Below are positions 25,155 through 34,843 of a DNA stretch of 64,000 nt, piece after piece. A program made the position numbers and the translations under genes. The stretch comes from CAVSMC01 sp963728935 (lineage in GTDB: Bacteria; Pseudomonadota; Gammaproteobacteria; Burkholderiales; Casimicrobiaceae): assembly GCA_963728935.1 (NCBI GenBank), contig CAVSMC010000001.1, positions 62,001 through 126,000 on the forward strand, in the 5' to 3' direction. How positions within the stretch are numbered: the stretch's first letter is position 1; every line of letters begins with the position of its first letter. The notes under the pieces are model-generated. The model worked only from the letters and a program-made list of their open reading frames with translations. It was not told the DNA's origin and did not search any database.

Positions 25155-27353
25155 CTACACCTTGAAGCCGGCAACGGAGCTGCGAAGCTCGGCCGCGAGC
25201 CGCGTGAGCTGGGCGATCGACACGTTCGTCTGTTTCGTGCCCTCGGTGGTCTCCTCGGTGATCCGCAGGATGCCTTGCATGCCGCGCGTGACGTCAGTGA
25301 CCGAGCCCGACTGCTTTTGCGTCTGGTCGGAAATGCCGCCGATCAGCGACGCAAGCTCGCGCGACACGCTGCGAATTTCCTCCAGCGCCTGGCCCGCAGC
25401 GTCGGAAAGTTTCGTTCCCTCGACCACGCCGACGGTCGACTTCTCCATGGCCGCGACGGCATCCTGCGTGTCCGCCTGAATCGTCTTCACGATCGCTTCG
25501 ATCTGCTTGGTCGCCTCGGCCGAGCGCTCGGCGAGCCGCTGCACTTCCTCGGCGACGACGGTGAACCCGCGTCCGGCTTCGCCGGCGGACGCCGCCTGGA
25601 TCGCCGCGTTCAGCGCGAGCACGTTGGTCTGTTCGGTGATGTCCGAGATGAGCTCGACGATCTCGCCGATCTCGAGGGACGATTCGCCGAGGCGCTTGAT
25701 GCGCTTCGAGGTGTCCTGGATCTGCGTGCGGATCTCGTTCATGCCGGCGATCTGGTTCTGCACCGCCTGGCCGCCCTTTTCTGCGGCGGTGAGCGACTGT
25801 TGCGCAACGCGCGCCGACTGCGTTGCCGTCTGCGACACCTCGTTGATCGACTGCGCCATCGACAGCACCGAGGCGGAGGCCTGCTGGATCTCGCGGTTCT
25901 GCCGCTGCGACGCTTCGTACAGTCGCGTCGAGATCGCCTGCGCGTCCTGGGTGGCTTTCGCCACCTGGTCGGTCGCCGAGTTGATGCCCTTCACCAGCGT
26001 GCGCAGTTCCTCGATGGTGAAATTGATCGAGTCGGCGATCGCGCCGGTCACGTCCTCGGTGACCGACGCCTGAACCGTCAGGTCGCCGTCGGCGAGGTTG
26101 CCCATTTCGTTCAGCAGGCGAAGGATCGCTTCTTGGTTGCGCTTGTTCTCCTGCTCGCTGTCGTACGCGCGCACGCGGAGGTCGTCGAGGAACGCCTTGG
26201 CGAACAGCACCGAGAAGAACACGCCGATCGCACCGAAGATCACCGACGCCCAGATCGTGAACGTGTGCGTTCGCCCGCCGCCCTCGTATTGCTCGGCGAG
26301 CTTCGTCGTTTCGTTGAGCAGCGACTCGGACTCGGCGTTGATGCCGCGCGCCGCCTGCTTCGCGGCGACGAGCCGGTTCATGTTCTGCAGCATCGCCGCC
26401 ACACCCTGGTCGTACGTCGCGAAACGCTTGGACAGCTCGGCGAACGAGCTGCGCGCTTCTTCGTTGCGAACGCCGGGCAGCCGCAAGGATTCGCTGCCCT
26501 TCAGCAGGCCGTTCAGGACCTCGCGGAACGTGCCGGCATCCTTACCGAGCAGAAACGCGACCTCGGGGTCGATTTCGTCGGAGGAAGCGAGCGCGTTCGC
26601 GTTCTTCGCGATCCGTTGCGACAGCACGGAGAGCTGGTTCGCGTATTCGATCTCGCGCAACGTCCCGCCGCCCTGACCGACCTGCTGCGCCGCCTGCTGC
26701 GCGAGCTCGAGGATCGCGTTGTTGCCCTGGTTGATGCTGTCGAGCCCTTTCGCGAGCGACGTGAGCGCCTGCTGGTTGTCGAGCACGCGCGCGGCGTTGG
26801 CGTTCACGCGTTCCCACCGCGTCTTGATGTCGCCAAGGATCTTGACGATGTTCTGGTCTTGCGCGACGTCGAGCGAGACGCCCTTCGCGAGACCGCCGTT
26901 CTGCAGCGCGTCGAAGTCGGCGGCGAAGCGATCGCGGCTGTCCTTGACCGCGGCAAACGCGCCGGTCTGACCTTGCGCGGCGAGCGCGGTGCCGCGCGCG
27001 AGGCGCTGCGAGAGCATCTGCATTTCCGTCGCGGTCGCACCTGCCGCCGCCGCCTGCGACGCATTCCGGTTGTCGAGCATGACCATCGCGATCGACAAGA
27101 CGAAGAACGTCGCGAGCAGCACGCCGAGCACCTGGAACTGCTTCAGGATCGGCAGGTGGCCGATCAGCGGCAGCTTGCGCGGCATCCGCATCTCGGCGGT
27201 CGCCGTGCGGAGCTGATCCATGATCGACACCGTTGCGAGCGGATCGTACGCTTGCGCCGCGCCGCTTCGAACCTGCGTCGTCGGCAAGTCGACCTCAACC
27301 GCAGCCGCGCTGTCCTTGCCGAAGAGCTTCGGCATCCTGAGGTTAACCGCCAT
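25155..27353 (-). CDS. pilJ: Type IV pilus methyl-accepting chemotaxis protein
   Basis: The inner-membrane receptor that signals to PilL through PilI. The 732 residues have a 70-residue cytoplasmic N-terminus, TM1 at about 74-93 (VLGVLLATFFVLSIAMVML), a periplasmic PilJ-type sensor, TM2 near 360-385 (IWASVIFGAIGVFFSVLFA), a HAMP-like linker and the MCP signalling domain at about 450-732. The hairpin tip reads ISDITEQTNVLALNAAIQAA and is followed by GRGFTVVAEEVQRLAERS. The N-terminal extension before TM1 is longer than in P. aeruginosa PilJ. GGGAGGGAAC precedes the ATG. It sits between pilI (46 nt) and pilL. Confidence 0.94.
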   Translation of the reverse strand: MAVNLRMPKLFGKDSAAAVEVDLPTTQVRSGAAQAYDPLATVSIMDQLRTATAEMRMPRKLPLIGHLPILKQFQVLGVLLATFFVLSIAMVMLDNRNASQAAAAGATATEMQMLSQRLARGTALAAQGQTGAFAAVKDSRDRFAADFDALQNGGLAKGVSLDVAQDQNIVKILGDIKTRWERVNANAARVLDNQQALTSLAKGLDSINQGNNAILELAQQAAQQVGQGGGTLREIEYANQLSVLSQRIAKNANALASSDEIDPEVAFLLGKDAGTFREVLNGLLKGSESLRLPGVRNEEARSSFAELSKRFATYDQGVAAMLQNMNRLVAAKQAARGINAESESLLNETTKLAEQYEGGGRTHTFTIWASVIFGAIGVFFSVLFAKAFLDDLRVRAYDSEQENKRNQEAILRLLNEMGNLADGDLTVQASVTEDVTGAIADSINFTIEELRTLVKGINSATDQVAKATQDAQAISTRLYEASQRQNREIQQASASVLSMAQSINEVSQTATQSARVAQQSLTAAEKGGQAVQNQIAGMNEIRTQIQDTSKRIKRLGESSLEIGEIVELISDITEQTNVLALNAAIQAASAGEAGRGFTVVAEEVQRLAERSAEATKQIEAIVKTIQADTQDAVAAMEKSTVGVVEGTKLSDAAGQALEEIRSVSRELASLIGGISDQTQKQSGSVTDVTRGMQGILRITEETTEGTKQTNVSIAQLTRLAAELRSSVAGFKV

Positions 27354-27399
27354 GTTCCCTCCCGCTCACTTCGCTTCGATCGTTGTCACGTCCGTGGGC

Positions 27400-27921
27400 C
27401 TACCGGCCGACGCGCAGAAAGGCGCTGTCCTGTGCGAGTTTGGCGAGATCGATCTCCTGCCACGATCCGCCGTCGGCATCCATCCATCGCTGTCCGTACC
27501 ATGCAGCCGCGCCTTCCGGGATCGACGCCGGCGCGAGCTCCGCAAGATTGCGCAGTCCGAGCACTCTCGATACGACGATGCCGGCGCGAAGCTCGCCGAT
27601 GCGCGGACCGAACAGCACGAGCCGTCCCGTTCCGCCGGCGACAGTCGCCGCGCGCCCGAGGAACCCGGCGAAATCGATCACCGTGTACAGATTGCCGCGG
27701 ATGTTCGCCACACCGAGGAACCATGGCTTGGTCATCGGCACCGCCGCGATCGGTGGCACTGCGATCACCTCGCCGGCGTCGGACAGACGGATCAGCCACT
27801 GTTGGCCGCCGCACGCAAAGCCGAGCCGCGACGATTCGACCTGAGCGGCGGTCTTGCTCGTGAGCCGGGCGGCGAGCTCCTGCTGGAACGAGCGCAGATC
27901 GAGTTTGCCGGCGCGTGCCAT
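27400..27921 (-). CDS. pilI: Type IV pilus CheW-like adaptor
   Basis: The 173 residues contain a CheW domain (about 30-165) with FLGVANIRGNLYTVIDFAGFLG in the position of the receptor/kinase-coupling loop. It should bridge PilJ and PilL. Length is normal for PilI. It lies 13 nt after pilH and 46 nt before pilJ, so it belongs to the pilGHIJL transcript. Confidence 0.92.
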   Translation of the reverse strand: MARAGKLDLRSFQQELAARLTSKTAAQVESSRLGFACGGQQWLIRLSDAGEVIAVPPIAAVPMTKPWFLGVANIRGNLYTVIDFAGFLGRAATVAGGTGRLVLFGPRIGELRAGIVVSRVLGLRNLAELAPASIPEGAAAWYGQRWMDADGGSWQEIDLAKLAQDSAFLRVGR

Positions 27922-27934
27922 GTCGGTCGCCGAC

Positions 27935-28300
27935 CTATCCCAGCGCCGCGATCTTCGCGAGCAGCTCCTCGCGGTTGATCGGCTTGACCACGTAATCGCG
28001 TGCGCCCTGCCGCATGCCCCAGATCTTGTCGGTTTCCTGGCTCTTCGACGTGCACAGAATGATCGGGATCGCTCGCGTGTCGGGGTCGCGGCTGATCGCG
28101 CGCGTCGCCTGGAAGCCGTTGAGGCCCGGCATGACGACGTCCATCAGGATCACGTCGGGACGTACGTTCTTCGCCTTGAGGATCGCATCTTCCCCGTTGT
28201 CGCTCGCGACGACCTCGTAGCCGGCCTTTGTCAGCATGTCGTTCAGCACGTGCCGCTCCGTCGGCGAGTCGTCGACGATCAGAATCTTCTTGATTGCCAT
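27935..28300 (-). CDS. pilH: Twitching motility response regulator, single receiver domain
   Basis: A stand-alone CheY-like receiver of 121 residues. It has the acidic pair in ILIVDDSPTERH, the phospho-acceptor Asp in VILMDVVMPGLNGF (near 52), the Thr/Ser switch in IILCTSKSQETD and the conserved Lys in VVKPINREEL. PilH in Pseudomonas acts with PilG downstream of ChpA and favours pilus retraction. It lies 57 nt after pilG and 13 nt before pilI. Confidence 0.94.
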   Translation of the reverse strand: MAIKKILIVDDSPTERHVLNDMLTKAGYEVVASDNGEDAILKAKNVRPDVILMDVVMPGLNGFQATRAISRDPDTRAIPIILCTSKSQETDKIWGMRQGARDYVVKPINREELLAKIAALG

Positions 28301-28357
28301 GTCCTTGGTCTGTCGCTTGCTCTGCCGCTCACCGCACCGCTTGCGCCTCGCCGCGCA

Positions 28358-28774
28358 TCACGCGGCGGCGTCGCGGCCGACGACGGCGTTCTTCACGTGC
28401 GTCGCAACCGCCTTGAGCAGGCTCTCCTTCGTGAACGGCTTCGTCAGATACTGATCGGAGCCGACCATCCGGCCGCGCGCGCGATCGAACAACCCGTCCT
28501 TCGACGACAGCATGACGACCGGCGTCGTATGGAACTTGGCGTTCTTCTTGATCAGCGCGCACGTCTGGTAGCCGTCGAGACGCGGCATCATGATGTCGAC
28601 GAAGACCAGGTTCGGCTGATGATCGGCGATCTTCGCGAGCGCATCGAACCCGTCCTCGGCGAGGATCACCGTGCAACCCGCCTGAAGCAGGAAGATTTCC
28701 GCGCTGCGGCGAATGGTATTCGAGTCGTCGATCACCATAACCTTGACGCCCGATAGCGAATGCGGCTCGGACAA
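28358..28774 (-). CDS. pilG: Twitching motility response regulator, single receiver domain
   Basis: CheY-like receiver of 138 residues: VMVIDDSNTIRRSAEIFLLQ, phospho-acceptor in LVFVDIMMPRLDGYQT, VVMLSSKDGLFD and LTKPFTKESLL. The sequence around 'DDSNTIRRSAEIFL' is diagnostic of PilG. The start is taken as TTG at 28774 because GGGAGG stands 6 nt before it. An in-frame ATG at 28831 would add 19 residues without a family match. It is first in the pilGHIJL operon; relatives extend pili and raise cAMP. The rubredoxin gene often found upstream is absent here. Confidence 0.92.
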   Translation of the reverse strand: MSEPHSLSGVKVMVIDDSNTIRRSAEIFLLQAGCTVILAEDGFDALAKIADHQPNLVFVDIMMPRLDGYQTCALIKKNAKFHTTPVVMLSSKDGLFDRARGRMVGSDQYLTKPFTKESLLKAVATHVKNAVVGRDAAA

Positions 28775-29082
28775 ACCTCTCCTCCCTTTTACGAAGCTCC
28801 CCAACCCTGGGACACACCGCTTGTGCGCCACAGGCTGCCGGGCAAGTCTGACATGGACAAAGCGTACTGCCTAGAGCATAAACCTTGCCGGAATACGCTT
28901 TGCCGCCGTTTTGGCGCGTTTTTGCAACAGTGCAGCAAGTTTTCGTCGCTACCGCGCTGACGTTCTCCGGCACTCAATGACCCGTGGCGTAAGTTGTCGC
29001 CCACAGGTCATACGAGCGGCGGACTCCGATTCTCTGCGAACGACGGCAGCGCCGAGTTGATCAGGCGCAGGGAATCGGTCTA
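28775..29082. other. Intergenic stretch between ilvA and pilG (308 bases)
   Basis: No gene is supported. The stretch 28840-28960 is markedly less GC-rich than its surroundings and presumably contains the pil operon promoter on the minus strand, but no hexamer pair with good spacing stood out. The ilvA-proximal end holds the inverted repeat described at 29026-29078. Confidence 0.6.
29026..29078 (-). terminator. Inverted repeat directly after ilvA, possible terminator
   Basis: The 13-nt arms at 29026-29038 and 29066-29078 (CCGATTCTCTGCG and CGCAGGGAATCGG) pair with one G-T wobble. They enclose a 27-nt loop and begin 4 nt past the ilvA stop codon. There is no T-run on the minus strand after the stem, so it may be an mRNA 3'-end stabiliser rather than an intrinsic terminator. 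Confidence 0.45.
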
Positions 29083-30597
29083 TCAGCGACCCAGAAACAT
29101 CCTGTATGCCGGGTTACCAGTCTCGTCGACGTAGTCGTAACCCAATCGGTCGAGAAAGGCCCGAAAATCGGCCTTATCCGACGGCGGCACCTGCATGCCG
29201 ACGAGCACGCGGCCGTAGTCGGCGCCATGGTTGCGGTAATGGAACAGGCTGATGTTCCAGCCGCGGCTCATGCTGTTCAGGAACTGCATCAGCGCGCCGG
29301 GCCGCTCGGGGAACTCGAAGCGGTACACGATCTCGTGCTCGGCGGCCGGCGCGTGGCCGCCGACGAGATGGCGCACGTGCAGCTTCGCCATTTCATTGTC
29401 GGTCAGGTCGTACGCTGCGATACGCCGCCGCTTCAGTTCGCCGAGCAGTTGTGCGGTTTCCTCGCGGCCGGCGACCTCGAGGCCGACGAACAGGTGTGCG
29501 ATCGTCGGATCGGCATAGCGATAGTTGAATTCGGTGATCTGACGCTTGCCGAGCAGCGCGCAGAACTCGCGGAAGCTGCCCGGGCGCTCGGCGATCGTCA
29601 CCGCGATGATCGCCTCGCGCTTTTCGCCGACCTCCGCGCGCTCGGCGACGAAGCGCAGCCGGTCGAAGTTCATGTTGGCGCCGCAAGCGATCGCGACGTA
29701 CGTGCGATCGCGCGTCCGATGCCGCTCGACCCACGCCTTGACGCCGGCGATCGCGAGCGCGCCGGCGGGCTCGAGGATCGACCGCGTGTCCTCGAACACG
29801 TCCTTCAGCGCCGCGCACGTCGCGTCGGTGTCCACGCGCACGACGTCGTCGACGTACTGGCGGGCGAGACGAAACGTCTCCTTGCCGACCTGTTTCACGG
29901 CGACGCCATCGGCAAATAGGCCGACGTGCGAGAGCTTCACGCGCCGGCCGGCTTCGAGCGAGCGCGCCATCGCGTCGGAATCTTCGGGCTGCACGCCGAT
30001 GATGCGAATCTGCGGACGCACGCGCTTGACGTACGCGCCGATGCCCGCGATCAGGCCGCCTCCGCCGATCGCGACGAAGATCGCGTCGAGCTCGCCTTGC
30101 CATTGCCGCAGGATCTCCATGCCGATCGTGCCCTGGCCGGCGATCACGTCCGGGTCGTCGTAGGGATGGACGAACGTCGCCTGCGACTGCCGCTGCAGCG
30201 CGACGGCGTGCGCGTACGCGTCGCTGTACGAATCGCCGTGCAGCACGACCGTCGCGCCGCGCGACTCGACGGCGGCGATCTTGATATGCGGCGTGGTGAC
30301 CGGCATGACGATCGTCGCCTTGCAGCCGAGCGTCTGCGCGGCGAGCGCGACGCCTTGTGCGTGATTGCCCGCCGACGCCGCGATGACGCCGCGCATTCGC
30401 TCCGCGGTGCTCATGTTCGCCATCTTGTTGTAGGCGCCGCGCAGCTTGAACGAGAACACCGGCTGCTGATCCTCGCGCTTGAGCAGCACGCGATTGGCGA
30501 GGCGCCGCGACAGGCTGGGCGCGAGCTCGAGCGGTGACTCGATCGCAACGTCGTACACCCTGGCGGTCAGGATCTTCTGCAGATAGTCGATCGGCAT
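29083..30597 (-). CDS. ilvA: Threonine ammonia-lyase (biosynthetic threonine deaminase)
   Basis: A PLP enzyme converting threonine to 2-oxobutanoate for isoleucine synthesis. The 504 residues show the PLP-lysine motif FSFKLRGAYNKM, ASAGNHAQGVA, the phosphate-binding GGGGLIAGIG and the serine-containing AIACGANMNF. Two ACT-like regulatory repeats fill residues about 330-504 (ERPGSFREFC and ERPGALMQFL), so it is the long, isoleucine-inhibited IlvA. The ATG at 30597 (MPIDYLQKIL) matches the family start. It is divergent from ppx with a 77-nt gap. Confidence 0.95.
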   Translation of the reverse strand: MPIDYLQKILTARVYDVAIESPLELAPSLSRRLANRVLLKREDQQPVFSFKLRGAYNKMANMSTAERMRGVIAASAGNHAQGVALAAQTLGCKATIVMPVTTPHIKIAAVESRGATVVLHGDSYSDAYAHAVALQRQSQATFVHPYDDPDVIAGQGTIGMEILRQWQGELDAIFVAIGGGGLIAGIGAYVKRVRPQIRIIGVQPEDSDAMARSLEAGRRVKLSHVGLFADGVAVKQVGKETFRLARQYVDDVVRVDTDATCAALKDVFEDTRSILEPAGALAIAGVKAWVERHRTRDRTYVAIACGANMNFDRLRFVAERAEVGEKREAIIAVTIAERPGSFREFCALLGKRQITEFNYRYADPTIAHLFVGLEVAGREETAQLLGELKRRRIAAYDLTDNEMAKLHVRHLVGGHAPAAEHEIVYRFEFPERPGALMQFLNSMSRGWNISLFHYRNHGADYGRVLVGMQVPPSDKADFRAFLDRLGYDYVDETGNPAYRMFLGR

Positions 30598-30674
30598 GGC
30601 ACGAGCGGTGGCGCAAAACCGGCCGAGGTTAGCAGAAACGCAGGCGACGCGCGCTTCTGCTACGCTTCGCGCCC

Positions 30675-32156
30675 ATGCCTCGCCACAGCGCGCCGCAAGT
30701 GCTCGCCGTCGTCGACATGGGCTCGAACAGCTTCCGGCTCGAGGTCGGCCGCGTCGAGGGCGACCAGATCTTCCGTCTCGACACGCAGCGCGAGACGCTT
30801 CGCATCGGCGCTGCGATCGACTTGCGCGGCAACCTGACCGCCGACGCACGGCGCGCGGCGCTCTCTTGCCTCGCCCGCTTCGGCGAGCGGCTCGCAGGAC
30901 TTCATCCGTCGGCGGTACGGGCGGTCGCCACCAACGCTTTTCGCGTCGCCAAGAACGCGGCGCAGTTTCTCGCGCAGGCGCAGCGCGCGCTCGGATTTCC
31001 GATCGACGTCATCACCGGGTACGAGGAAGCGCGGCTGATCTACCTCGGCGTCGCCCACGTGTTGCCGCCGGCGAGCGAGCCGAGGCTCGTGATCGACATC
31101 GGCGGCGGCTCGACCGAGTTCATCATCGGGCAAGGGCTCGATCCGGCGAAGCTCGAGTCGCTCAAGATCGGTTGCGTGGGGATGACGCAGCGCTTCTTTC
31201 CGGGCGGCTTGCTCACATCCGAAGCGTTCGACGCCGCCGAGACCGCGGCGCGATCGGAGGTCGAAGCGATCGCCCGCGATTTCGGCCCGACCAACTGGCG
31301 CGATGCCTACGCGTCGTCGGGCACCGCGCTCGCGCTCGCCGAAATCCTCGAGCAGAACGGCTTCTCGGCCGGCGGCATCACGCCCGAAGGGCTCGCGCGA
31401 TTGCGCAGACGTCTGATCGCAGCCGGCGACATCGAGCGCGTGCGGCTCACGGCGCTCAAGGCCGAGCGGGCGCCCGTGCTCGCCGGCGGGTTCGCGATCA
31501 TGGTGGCCGCGCTCGACGAGCTCGGCGTGCGCCGAATCAACCCGGTCGGCGGCGCGCTGCGCCTCGGCGTCCTGTACGACCTTCTGGGACGCACCGAGCA
31601 GCGCGACGCGCGCGACGCAACGGTCGCGCAGTTCGTCGAGCGCTACCGGATCGACCGCGCGCACGCCGATCGCGTCGCGGCGATGGCCGTCGCGCTGTTC
31701 CGCCGCGCGGTACGCAACCCCGATCCCGCCGCGCAGCAGCGTCTGCAATGGGCGGCGCGGCTGCACGAGACCGGCTTCGGCGTATCGCACATCGGCTTCC
31801 ACAAGCACGGCGCGTACATCCTGGAGCACGCCGACATGCCCGGCTTCTCGGCCAACGAGCAGCGCGAGCTTTCGTGGCTCGTGCTGGGCTGCCGGGGCAG
31901 CCTCGACAAGATGAGGGCCGCGCTGTCGGACCGGACGTTTCGTGCGCAGCTCGTCGCGCTCCGGCTCGCCGTGCTGCTCCATCATGCACGGCGGCCCATC
32001 GACGCGCCGCGGCTTTCGCTCACCGTCGGCGCGACGATCCGTTTCGCGGTACCGGCACGCTGGCTGCGCGCGCATCCGCTGACCGATCACCTGCTCGCGA
32101 AGGAAGCGCGCGAGTGGACCTCGGAAGGCTACCGCTGGGTCAAAGCCGCGCGCTAG
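30675..32156 (+). CDS. ppx: Exopolyphosphatase / Ppx-GppA family phosphatase
   Basis: Degrades polyphosphate from the chain end (or pppGpp for GppA-type members). The 493 residues form the actin-like Ppx/GppA fold: VVDMGSNSFRLEV, RAVATNAFRVA, ITGYEEARLIYLGV and the phosphate loop VIDIGGGSTEFI. A C-terminal HD-like helical domain follows (LHETGFGVSHIGFHKHGAYI). It converges on sixA-ppk1, which act on related substrates, so the locus is a polyphosphate synthesis/degradation pair. Whether Ppx or GppA activity dominates cannot be told from sequence; the genomic context favours Ppx. Confidence 0.92.
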   Translation: MPRHSAPQVLAVVDMGSNSFRLEVGRVEGDQIFRLDTQRETLRIGAAIDLRGNLTADARRAALSCLARFGERLAGLHPSAVRAVATNAFRVAKNAAQFLAQAQRALGFPIDVITGYEEARLIYLGVAHVLPPASEPRLVIDIGGGSTEFIIGQGLDPAKLESLKIGCVGMTQRFFPGGLLTSEAFDAAETAARSEVEAIARDFGPTNWRDAYASSGTALALAEILEQNGFSAGGITPEGLARLRRRLIAAGDIERVRLTALKAERAPVLAGGFAIMVAALDELGVRRINPVGGALRLGVLYDLLGRTEQRDARDATVAQFVERYRIDRAHADRVAAMAVALFRRAVRNPDPAAQQRLQWAARLHETGFGVSHIGFHKHGAYILEHADMPGFSANEQRELSWLVLGCRGSLDKMRAALSDRTFRAQLVALRLAVLLHHARRPIDAPRLSLTVGATIRFAVPARWLRAHPLTDHLLAKEAREWTSEGYRWVKAAR

Positions 32157-32168
32157 CTTGCGCGGGCG

Positions 32169-32621
32169 TCAAACGAGATCGGGCGAGATCGCGACCTTGA
32201 GCGTGACCGAGGCAACCCCGTCGCGCACGCGATTGGACAGCCACCAGACGCCGCCCTTTTTGATCGACCACGACATCTCGCTGCCGGCAAGCAGCAGCGA
32301 CGCGACTTCGCCGAGCGTCGGCTGGTGACCGACGACGAGCACCGGCTCGCGCGAGTCGGGCCAGTTGGCCGCAGCGAGCACGGCCTGTGCCGACGCGCCG
32401 GGCGCGATTTCGTCGACGGTGCGGAATTTGCGCTTGAGCGCGAGCGCAGTCTGCTGCGCGCGGTCGGCGGGCGAGACCAGGATGCGGCAACTGTCGGGCA
32501 AACGGTGCTCGAGCCATGCGCCCATGCGTTCGGCCTGTTGCACGCCCTTCGCGGTGAGTCGCCGGCCGAGGTCCGGCTCGCCGGGCTCGGCTTCGGCGTG
32601 CCGCCATAGCACGAGATCCAT
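32169..32621 (-). CDS. sixA: Phosphohistidine phosphatase SixA
   Basis: A 150-residue histidine-phosphatase-superfamily protein with the catalytic LWRHAEAEPG (RHG-like motif as RHA) near residue 6, the second His in VVGHQPTLGEVA, and the middle VSPADRAQQTA. SixA dephosphorylates histidine phosphotransfer domains and, in E. coli, the nitrogen PTS protein. The ATG at 32621 stands 2 nt after the ppk1 stop, so the two are translated from one mRNA. It ends 12 nt from the convergent ppx. Confidence 0.9.
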   Translation of the reverse strand: MDLVLWRHAEAEPGEPDLGRRLTAKGVQQAERMGAWLEHRLPDSCRILVSPADRAQQTALALKRKFRTVDEIAPGASAQAVLAAANWPDSREPVLVVGHQPTLGEVASLLLAGSEMSWSIKKGGVWWLSNRVRDGVASVTLKVAISPDLV

Positions 32622-32623
32622 CG

Positions 32624-34783
32624 TCAATCCTCGCGGTCGTCCACCGCGCGCATCGCGGCGAGCAGGTCGGCTTGTGCGCGGCGCGGGCGCGCCGCGCGGC
32701 GGCGCTTCACCTTGCTCCACGTGCCGTCGGCGCCGAGCGTCCAAGCGTCGCAATTATCGGCCAGATAGGCAAGAAGGCCCTCGTCAACCACGCGTTTGCG
32801 CAACGCCTTGTCGCGCACCGGAAAGGCGACCTCGATGCGGCGGAACAGATTGCGCCCCATCCAATCGGCGGAGGCGAGCCAGACATCGGGCTCGCCGTCG
32901 TTTTCGAAGTACCAGACGCGGTGATGCTCGAGAAAGCGCCCGAGGATCGAGCGTACGCGAATGCGATCGGAAATGCCGGCGACGCCGGGGCGCAGCGCGC
33001 ACGCGCCGCGTACGATCAGGTCGATATCGACGCCCGCTTGCGAGGCCGCGTACAGCGCGCGGATCACGCCTTCCTCGAGCAGCGCGTTCATCTTGGCGAT
33101 GATGCGCGCCGGCTTGCCGGCACGCGCATGACGCGTCTCGCGCCGGATCAGCTCGATCACGCGTCGATGCATCGTGAAAGGCGCGAGCATCACGCGCGAA
33201 AGCCGGCCCGCCCGTGCGAGGCTCGTGATGTGCAGGAACACTTCGTTCACGTCCGCGCACAGCGCCGGGTCCGCGGTGAGCAAGCCGAAGTCCGTGTAAA
33301 GGCGCGTCGTGCGCGGATGGTAGTTGCCGGTGCCCAGATGCGCGTAGGGCACCAGGCTCTCGCGGCCGTGCGTATCGCGCTCGCGGCGGATCAGGAGCGC
33401 GAGCTTCGCATGCGTCTTGAGCCCGAACACACCGTAGACGACCTGCGCGCCGGCCTGCTCGAGTCGCTCGGCCCAGTTGATGTTCGCCTCCTCGTCGAAA
33501 CGCGCCATCAGCTCGACGACGACGGTCACCTCCTTGCCGCGCCGTGCGGCGTCGATCAACGCCTCCATCAGCAGCGAATTGACGCCCGTGCGGTAGACGG
33601 TCTGCTTGACGGCGACGACGTCCGGGTCGTCGGCGGCTCGGCGGATCAGCTCGACGACAGGATCGAACGACTGGTAGGGATGATGCAGCAGCACATCGCC
33701 CTCGCGGATCGCCGTGAGGATGTCGGGTGCGTTGGCGACGCGGTCAGGCAAACCCGGAACGAAGCGCGTGTACTTCAGCGAATCGACGTCGACCTGGTCG
33801 ACCAGCGACGAGAGCCGCGCGATGTTGACCGGGCCGTCGCAGCGATAGAGATCGGCGTCGGTCAAGTCGAACTGCGCGAGCAGCGAGCGGGCGAGCGGCT
33901 CCGGACACTCGGCGGCGACTTCGAGCCGCACGGCGGACCCGAACTGGCGCTGCGTGAGCTCGCCCTGCAGCGCTTGACGGAGATTCTTGACCTCCTCCTC
34001 GTCGATCCACAGGTCGGCATCGCGCGTGACGCGAAACTGCGCGTAGTTTTCAACCTCGCGGCCGGCAAAGAGGTCGCTCAAATGCGCATGGATCACCGAC
34101 GACAACATGACGAACGCGTTGGTCTGCCCGGCGACCTCCAACGGAACCTTGATCACGCGCGGCAGCACGCGCGGCGCCTTGACGATCGCAACGGCGGTCG
34201 CGCGTCCGAACGCGTCGTACCCGGAAAGCTGGACGACGAAGTTCAAGCTCTTGTTGACGACTTGCGGAAACGGATGCGCGGGATCGAGCCCGATCGGCGT
34301 CAACAGCGGGCGTACCTCGCGCCGGAAATAATCGGCGACCCACTCGCGCTCGGCGACGGTGAACTCGGTGCGCCGTATCAGCCGTACGCCCTCGCGGGCT
34401 AGCGCCGGCAGCACCGCATCGTTGAGCAGTCGATACTGATCGGCGATCAGCGCGCGCGCTTCGGCGCGGATATCGTCGAGCAGCGCGCGCGTCTGGGGCA
34501 GCGACATGCCGGCGAGCGGCGTTTTCGCGCGCAATTGCTCCTTGACGCCCGCAACGCGAATCTCGAAGAACTCGTCGAGATTGCTGCCGACGATGCAGAG
34601 GAAGCGAAGGCGCTCGAGCAGCGGGACGTCGGCGTCGTCAGCGAGCGCGAGGACGCGCCGGTTGAACGCGAGTTGCGAGAGCTCCCGGTTGATCGGAGCG
34701 GCGTGCGAGGCCCTCATCGGCACGAGCGCGGCCGGCGGGCGCACGTGCGGCGTCGCGGGCGCCGGAGAAGAAGTGGAATCCAT
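32624..34783 (-). CDS. ppk1: Polyphosphate kinase 1
   Basis: Makes inorganic polyphosphate from ATP. From this ATG the protein has 719 residues, slightly above the usual ~690 because of a Pro/Ala-rich N-terminus. Hallmarks are NRELSQLAFNRRVL, GSNLDEFFEIRVAGVKEQ, ARFDEEANINWAERLEQAG, the autophosphorylated-His motif VFGLKTHAKLALLIRRE, and the tyrosine/phosphate motif YAHLGTGNYHPRTTRLYTDF. Alternative starts at 34810 (TTG) and 34717 (ATG) exist and none has a good ribosome-binding site. It lies 60 nt after dnaQ on the same strand and is followed at once by sixA. Confidence 0.94.
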   Translation of the reverse strand: MDSTSSPAPATPHVRPPAALVPMRASHAAPINRELSQLAFNRRVLALADDADVPLLERLRFLCIVGSNLDEFFEIRVAGVKEQLRAKTPLAGMSLPQTRALLDDIRAEARALIADQYRLLNDAVLPALAREGVRLIRRTEFTVAEREWVADYFRREVRPLLTPIGLDPAHPFPQVVNKSLNFVVQLSGYDAFGRATAVAIVKAPRVLPRVIKVPLEVAGQTNAFVMLSSVIHAHLSDLFAGREVENYAQFRVTRDADLWIDEEEVKNLRQALQGELTQRQFGSAVRLEVAAECPEPLARSLLAQFDLTDADLYRCDGPVNIARLSSLVDQVDVDSLKYTRFVPGLPDRVANAPDILTAIREGDVLLHHPYQSFDPVVELIRRAADDPDVVAVKQTVYRTGVNSLLMEALIDAARRGKEVTVVVELMARFDEEANINWAERLEQAGAQVVYGVFGLKTHAKLALLIRRERDTHGRESLVPYAHLGTGNYHPRTTRLYTDFGLLTADPALCADVNEVFLHITSLARAGRLSRVMLAPFTMHRRVIELIRRETRHARAGKPARIIAKMNALLEEGVIRALYAASQAGVDIDLIVRGACALRPGVAGISDRIRVRSILGRFLEHHRVWYFENDGEPDVWLASADWMGRNLFRRIEVAFPVRDKALRKRVVDEGLLAYLADNCDAWTLGADGTWSKVKRRRAARPRRAQADLLAAMRAVDDRED

Positions 34784-34843
34784 GACTGTGCCGGCGGACT
34801 GTGACGGCAAGGTGACAGCGGCAATGCCGCGCGGAGAGGGCCT

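Noticed and set aside
28775..29082. Expected rubredoxin gene upstream of pilG
   Set aside because: No CxxC-type rubredoxin pattern in any frame of this gap.
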